Positions 6,070-8,064 of a stretch of DNA of 8,064 nt are shown in pieces. The DNA is taken from NCBI GenBank assembly GCA_030431945.1, contig JAUIIF010000186.1, positions 1 to 8,064 of the forward strand, read 5' to 3'. Numbering within the stretch: the stretch's first letter is position 1; each line of letters opens with the position of its first letter. The position numbers and the translations under genes were made by a program. Origin of the DNA: Bacteroidia bacterium (GTDB lineage: Bacteria; Bacteroidota; Bacteroidia; Chitinophagales; Saprospiraceae). The notes under the pieces are model-generated. The model was not told the origin of the DNA and ran no database searches. It worked only from the letters and a program-made list of their open reading frames with translations.

Positions 6070-6073
6070 CCGC

Positions 6074-7357
6074 ATGAAAACGTACTTCCACCTCTTGTTT
6101 TGCCTGGCACTCTGCCTGCCGGCCCTGGCTGACGCACAGTCCACTACCTACCTTCACTGTGGTAAACTTATCGATGGGGTAGGGGGCTTGCAGCAAAACA
6201 AGACCATCGTGGTGGAAGACGGGAAGATTGTGCGAATTGCGGACGGGTTTCTGGGCGCGGCCGCAGGTGCAAAGATGGTTGATTTGAAGCAAGCCACCGT
6301 CCTGCCAGGGTTCATCGACCTGCACGTCCACGTAGAATCAGAGCTGAATCCTAAAGCCTACGTAGAAAAGTTTACGCTGAACCCCGCCGACGTGGCGCTC
6401 CGCGCCACCACCTACATGCGTAAAACCCTGGAGGCCGGTTTCACGACCGTCCGCGATCTGGGCGGCAGCGGTGTCAACATTTCCCTGCGCAACGCCATCA
6501 ACGCCGGCTACGTCACCGGCCCCCGCATCTTTACGGCGGAAAAGGCCATTGCCACGACCGGTGGGCACGCCGATCCGTCCAACGGACGGAACCAGGAACT
6601 CTCCTTCGATGCCGGCCCGGAGGCCGGCGTCATTAACTCCGCCGACGAGGCCTGGAAGGCCGTCCGGACCCGCTACAAAAACGGGGCCGACTGCATCAAG
6701 ATCACCGCCACCGGCGGCGTACTCTCCGTTGCTAAAGACGGTAAGGGCGCACAGTTCCGCGACCACGAACTGGAAGCCATTGTCGCCGCCGCCAAGGAAT
6801 ACGGTATGCACACCGCCGCCCACGCCCACGGCATCGACGGCATGCAACGCGCCATCCGCGCCGGCATCACCACCATCGAACACGGTACCCTGATGGATGA
6901 GGAAACGGCTGACCTCATGATCGAATACGGTACCTACTGGGTGCCCACCCTCAGTGCGGGCAGCTTCGTGGCGGAAAAGGCAAAGACGCCGGGTTTCTTC
7001 CCGGCCATCATCGTCCCCAAAGCCATCAGCATTGGCAGTCAGCAAAAAGAAATTTTCACCAAAATGTACAAGAAGGGCGTTAAAATTGCCTTCGGGACGG
7101 ACTCCGGCGTCAGTCCCCACGGGGACAACGCCAAGGAGTTCGGCTACCTGGTCGAGTGCGGCGTCAAACCCATGGACGCCATTACCTCCGCCACCAGCAC
7201 CGCCGCCATGATCCTGGGCCAGGGCGAAGCCCTGGGGCAGCTCAAAGCCGGCTTTACCGCCGACATCGTTGCCGTGCCGGGCAACCCCCTCGAAGACATC
7301 CACCTGCTGGAAAAGGTCGACTTCGTGATGAAGGAGGGGAAGGTGGTGAAGGAGTAG
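6074..7357 (+). CDS. Exported metal-dependent amidohydrolase, probable Xaa-Xaa dipeptidase
   Basis: A 427-residue amidohydrolase of the imidazolonepropionase/Xaa-Pro-dipeptidase-like subgroup. A Sec signal peptide occupies about residues 1-22 (MKTYF, hydrophobic core, ALADAQS), so the enzyme should act in the periplasm or outside the cell. The metal-site residues are in canonical order: HVH (84-86) in GFIDLHVHVE, Lys209 in DCIKITATGG (likely the carboxylated bridging lysine), His250 in AAHAHG, His270 in IEHGT, and Asp343 in FGTDSG. TTVRDLGG (124-131) and ATTGGH (160-165) are typical of this subgroup. The C-terminal small domain closes with GFTADIVAVPGNPLEDI. Characterised relatives hydrolyse dipeptides with a C-terminal Pro, Arg or Lys; which applies here cannot be read from sequence. 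All ligands are present and the length is normal. A promoter-like element ends four bases before the ATG. Imidazolonepropionase itself is unlikely because of the signal peptide and lack of hut neighbours. Confidence 0.92.
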   Translation: MKTYFHLLFCLALCLPALADAQSTTYLHCGKLIDGVGGLQQNKTIVVEDGKIVRIADGFLGAAAGAKMVDLKQATVLPGFIDLHVHVESELNPKAYVEKFTLNPADVALRATTYMRKTLEAGFTTVRDLGGSGVNISLRNAINAGYVTGPRIFTAEKAIATTGGHADPSNGRNQELSFDAGPEAGVINSADEAWKAVRTRYKNGADCIKITATGGVLSVAKDGKGAQFRDHELEAIVAAAKEYGMHTAAHAHGIDGMQRAIRAGITTIEHGTLMDEETADLMIEYGTYWVPTLSAGSFVAEKAKTPGFFPAIIVPKAISIGSQQKEIFTKMYKKGVKIAFGTDSGVSPHGDNAKEFGYLVECGVKPMDAITSATSTAAMILGQGEALGQLKAGFTADIVAVPGNPLEDIHLLEKVDFVMKEGKVVKE

Positions 7358-7358
7358 T

Positions 7359-7393
7359 GTCAGCCAGCACCTTTTGGGGTGACGATTTTTTTT
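7359..7393 (+). terminator. Weak candidate intrinsic terminator after the amidohydrolase
   Basis: Just after the stop at 7357, CACC (7368-7371) can pair with GGTG (7378-7381) around TTTTGG, or GTCA (7359-7362) with TGAC (7380-7383). A run of eight T follows at 7386-7393. Position and T-tract suit a terminator for the plus gene, but the stem is short and imperfect. Confidence 0.35.
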
Positions 7394-7429
7394 GCAGACC
7401 ATTTCTCCTCGCCGGGCTTTAGGAAAAAG

Positions 7430-7903
7430 CTATCCGCCCAGAACGGTTAGAAGGTCCTCCATGCCGTGCTCCTTCGCTACCCCTAAAGGACTATCTCCCC
7501 GCTCATTTTCCAGGGTAGGATCAGCCCCCTGGGCCAGCAGGAAAATGACCATTTCCTTATTTTCCTCATAGACTGCCCGCCACAAGGGGGTGTTCCCGGC
7601 GGCGTCCTTCAGGTCAACTAGGGGAAATACCGCTAACAGCTGCCGGGCTAGTGCTACGTTATTGCCGTAGGCAGCGAAGTGCAGGGCCGTCCAGCCTTTG
7701 GCGTCGCCCGCCGTTGGGGTCGGCTGGTGTTCGATGAGGTAGGCTACGGCATCTGCCATTTCCGCCACGACGGCATTGCTCAGCAGCATCCGCCCCGCAG
7801 GGTCGGTGTCGTGCAGTGGGAATCGCCCGGATTTGACCAGCTGCAGAAACTTGGCTTCGTTCTTATCGAAGAGCGCCTGGAAGAGGGGGAGACTTTTTTT
7901 CAT
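7430..7903 (-). CDS. Ankyrin-repeat protein, cytoplasmic, function unknown
   Basis: A 157-residue protein made almost entirely of ankyrin repeats, a protein-binding scaffold. After an N-terminal helix pair (4-25) resembling a degenerate cap repeat, repeats lie at about 36-66 (AGRMLLSNAVV...), 67-100 (AKGWTALHFAAYGNN.ALARQLL), 101-133 (AAGNTPLWRAVYEENKEMVIFLLAQGADPT) and 134-157 (ERGDSPLGVAKEHGMEDLL). The second and third fit the G-TPLH-AA---G/N----V--LL-GAD consensus best. No signal peptide or membrane segment is visible, so it is probably cytoplasmic. The ATG at 7903 is followed by MKKSLPLFQ and no earlier in-frame start looks plausible. It is convergent with the amidohydrolase gene, and its partner cannot be deduced from the neighbours. 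Confidence 0.85.
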   Translation of the reverse strand: MKKSLPLFQALFDKNEAKFLQLVKSGRFPLHDTDPAGRMLLSNAVVAEMADAVAYLIEHQPTPTAGDAKGWTALHFAAYGNNVALARQLLAVFPLVDLKDAAGNTPLWRAVYEENKEMVIFLLAQGADPTLENERGDSPLGVAKEHGMEDLLTVLGG

Positions 7904-7997
7904 GGGAAGTGGGCGGTAATGAGTTTAAGTAAGTATTTGGATAACTGAAAGTCTACGGAATGGTGGCTTCCTCCGTTAGGTCCTGGCCCGGGATGAA

Positions 7998-8020
7998 CGG
8001 CAACAATGCTCTAGTTGCCG
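7998..8020. terminator. Perfect 7-bp hairpin upstream of the ankyrin gene
   Basis: CGGCAAC (7998-8004) and GTTGCCG (8014-8020) form a perfect 7-bp stem with a 9-nt loop. On the minus strand it follows the possible gene tail ending at 8029, so it could end that transcript. No T-tract follows on either strand, so it may instead stabilise an mRNA 3' end. Confidence 0.3.
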
Positions 8021-8028
8021 CCCGACCG

Positions 8029-8064
8029 TCAGGCATCGAGGGTCAGCACCCTGTCCCGCCAATC
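8029..8064 (-). CDS. Possible C-terminal tail of another minus-strand gene (11 codons plus stop)
   Basis: Reading in from the right edge on the minus strand, one frame gives DWRDRVLTLDA and then TGA at 8031-8029. Its third codon positions are mostly G or C, like the neighbouring genes, and a hairpin follows the stop. Of the other two frames, one stops sooner and the other looks less protein-like. Eleven codons are too few to identify a product, and the stretch may be non-coding. Confidence 0.3.
   Translation of the reverse strand, partial: DWRDRVLTLDA

Noticed and set aside
6338..7402. Long minus-strand open frame antisense to the amidohydrolase
   Set aside because: It is a Gly/Val/Asp-rich shadow of GC-biased third codon positions. 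The plus frame has a signal peptide and all metal ligands.

Overview
The window looks like chromosomal DNA from a GC-rich member of the Bacteroidota, most likely Saprospiria (Lewinella/Neolewinella-like). This is inferred from a protease with a type IX secretion (T9SS) C-terminal sorting domain, a surface-export lipoprotein signal (CSDDDD), start codons without a clear Shine-Dalgarno, promoter boxes resembling the Bacteroidota -7 consensus TAnnTTTG, and Bacteroidota-style small proteins (DoxX-like, MmcQ/YjbR). No phage, transposase, CRISPR, tRNA or rRNA was seen. No gap between genes exceeds about 260 bases.

Layout from left to right: (1) the first 207 codons of a minus-strand CbpA-type DnaJ co-chaperone, running off the left edge; (2) a 256-bp divergent spacer holding a GC-rich, dyad-rich, repeat-like block; (3) a small Cys-rich surface lipoprotein on plus; (4) a nested inverted repeat of about 85 nt that begins on the lipoprotein stop codon; (5) a lipidated isoaspartyl peptidase/type III L-asparaginase on plus; (6) a large secreted M43 (pappalysin/cytophagalysin-like) metalloprotease with Calx-beta, FnIII-like and T9SS sorting domains on plus; (7) convergent to it, a two-gene minus-strand unit, DoxX-like membrane protein followed by MmcQ/YjbR; (8) a divergent spacer with an AT-rich island and a recognisable promoter; (9) a secreted binuclear-metal amidohydrolase on plus, probably a dipeptidase; (10) convergent to it, a four-repeat ankyrin protein on minus; (11) possibly the last 11 codons of another minus-strand gene at the right edge.

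Functionally, three plus-strand genes encode exported hydrolases acting on proteins or peptides: an endopeptidase sent through T9SS, an isoaspartyl peptidase/asparaginase with a lipobox, and an amidohydrolase with a signal peptide. Together they fit a protein-scavenging life style, but they sit in separate transcription units and need not form a dedicated system. The remaining genes are ordinary housekeeping or unknown-function proteins.

I did not find a convincing undescribed system. The most unusual DNA is non-coding: the nested inverted repeat at 1270-1354 and the GC-rich block around 676-790. A possible pattern of -7-like boxes lying within a few bases of start codons, hinting at leaderless transcripts, is also worth checking.
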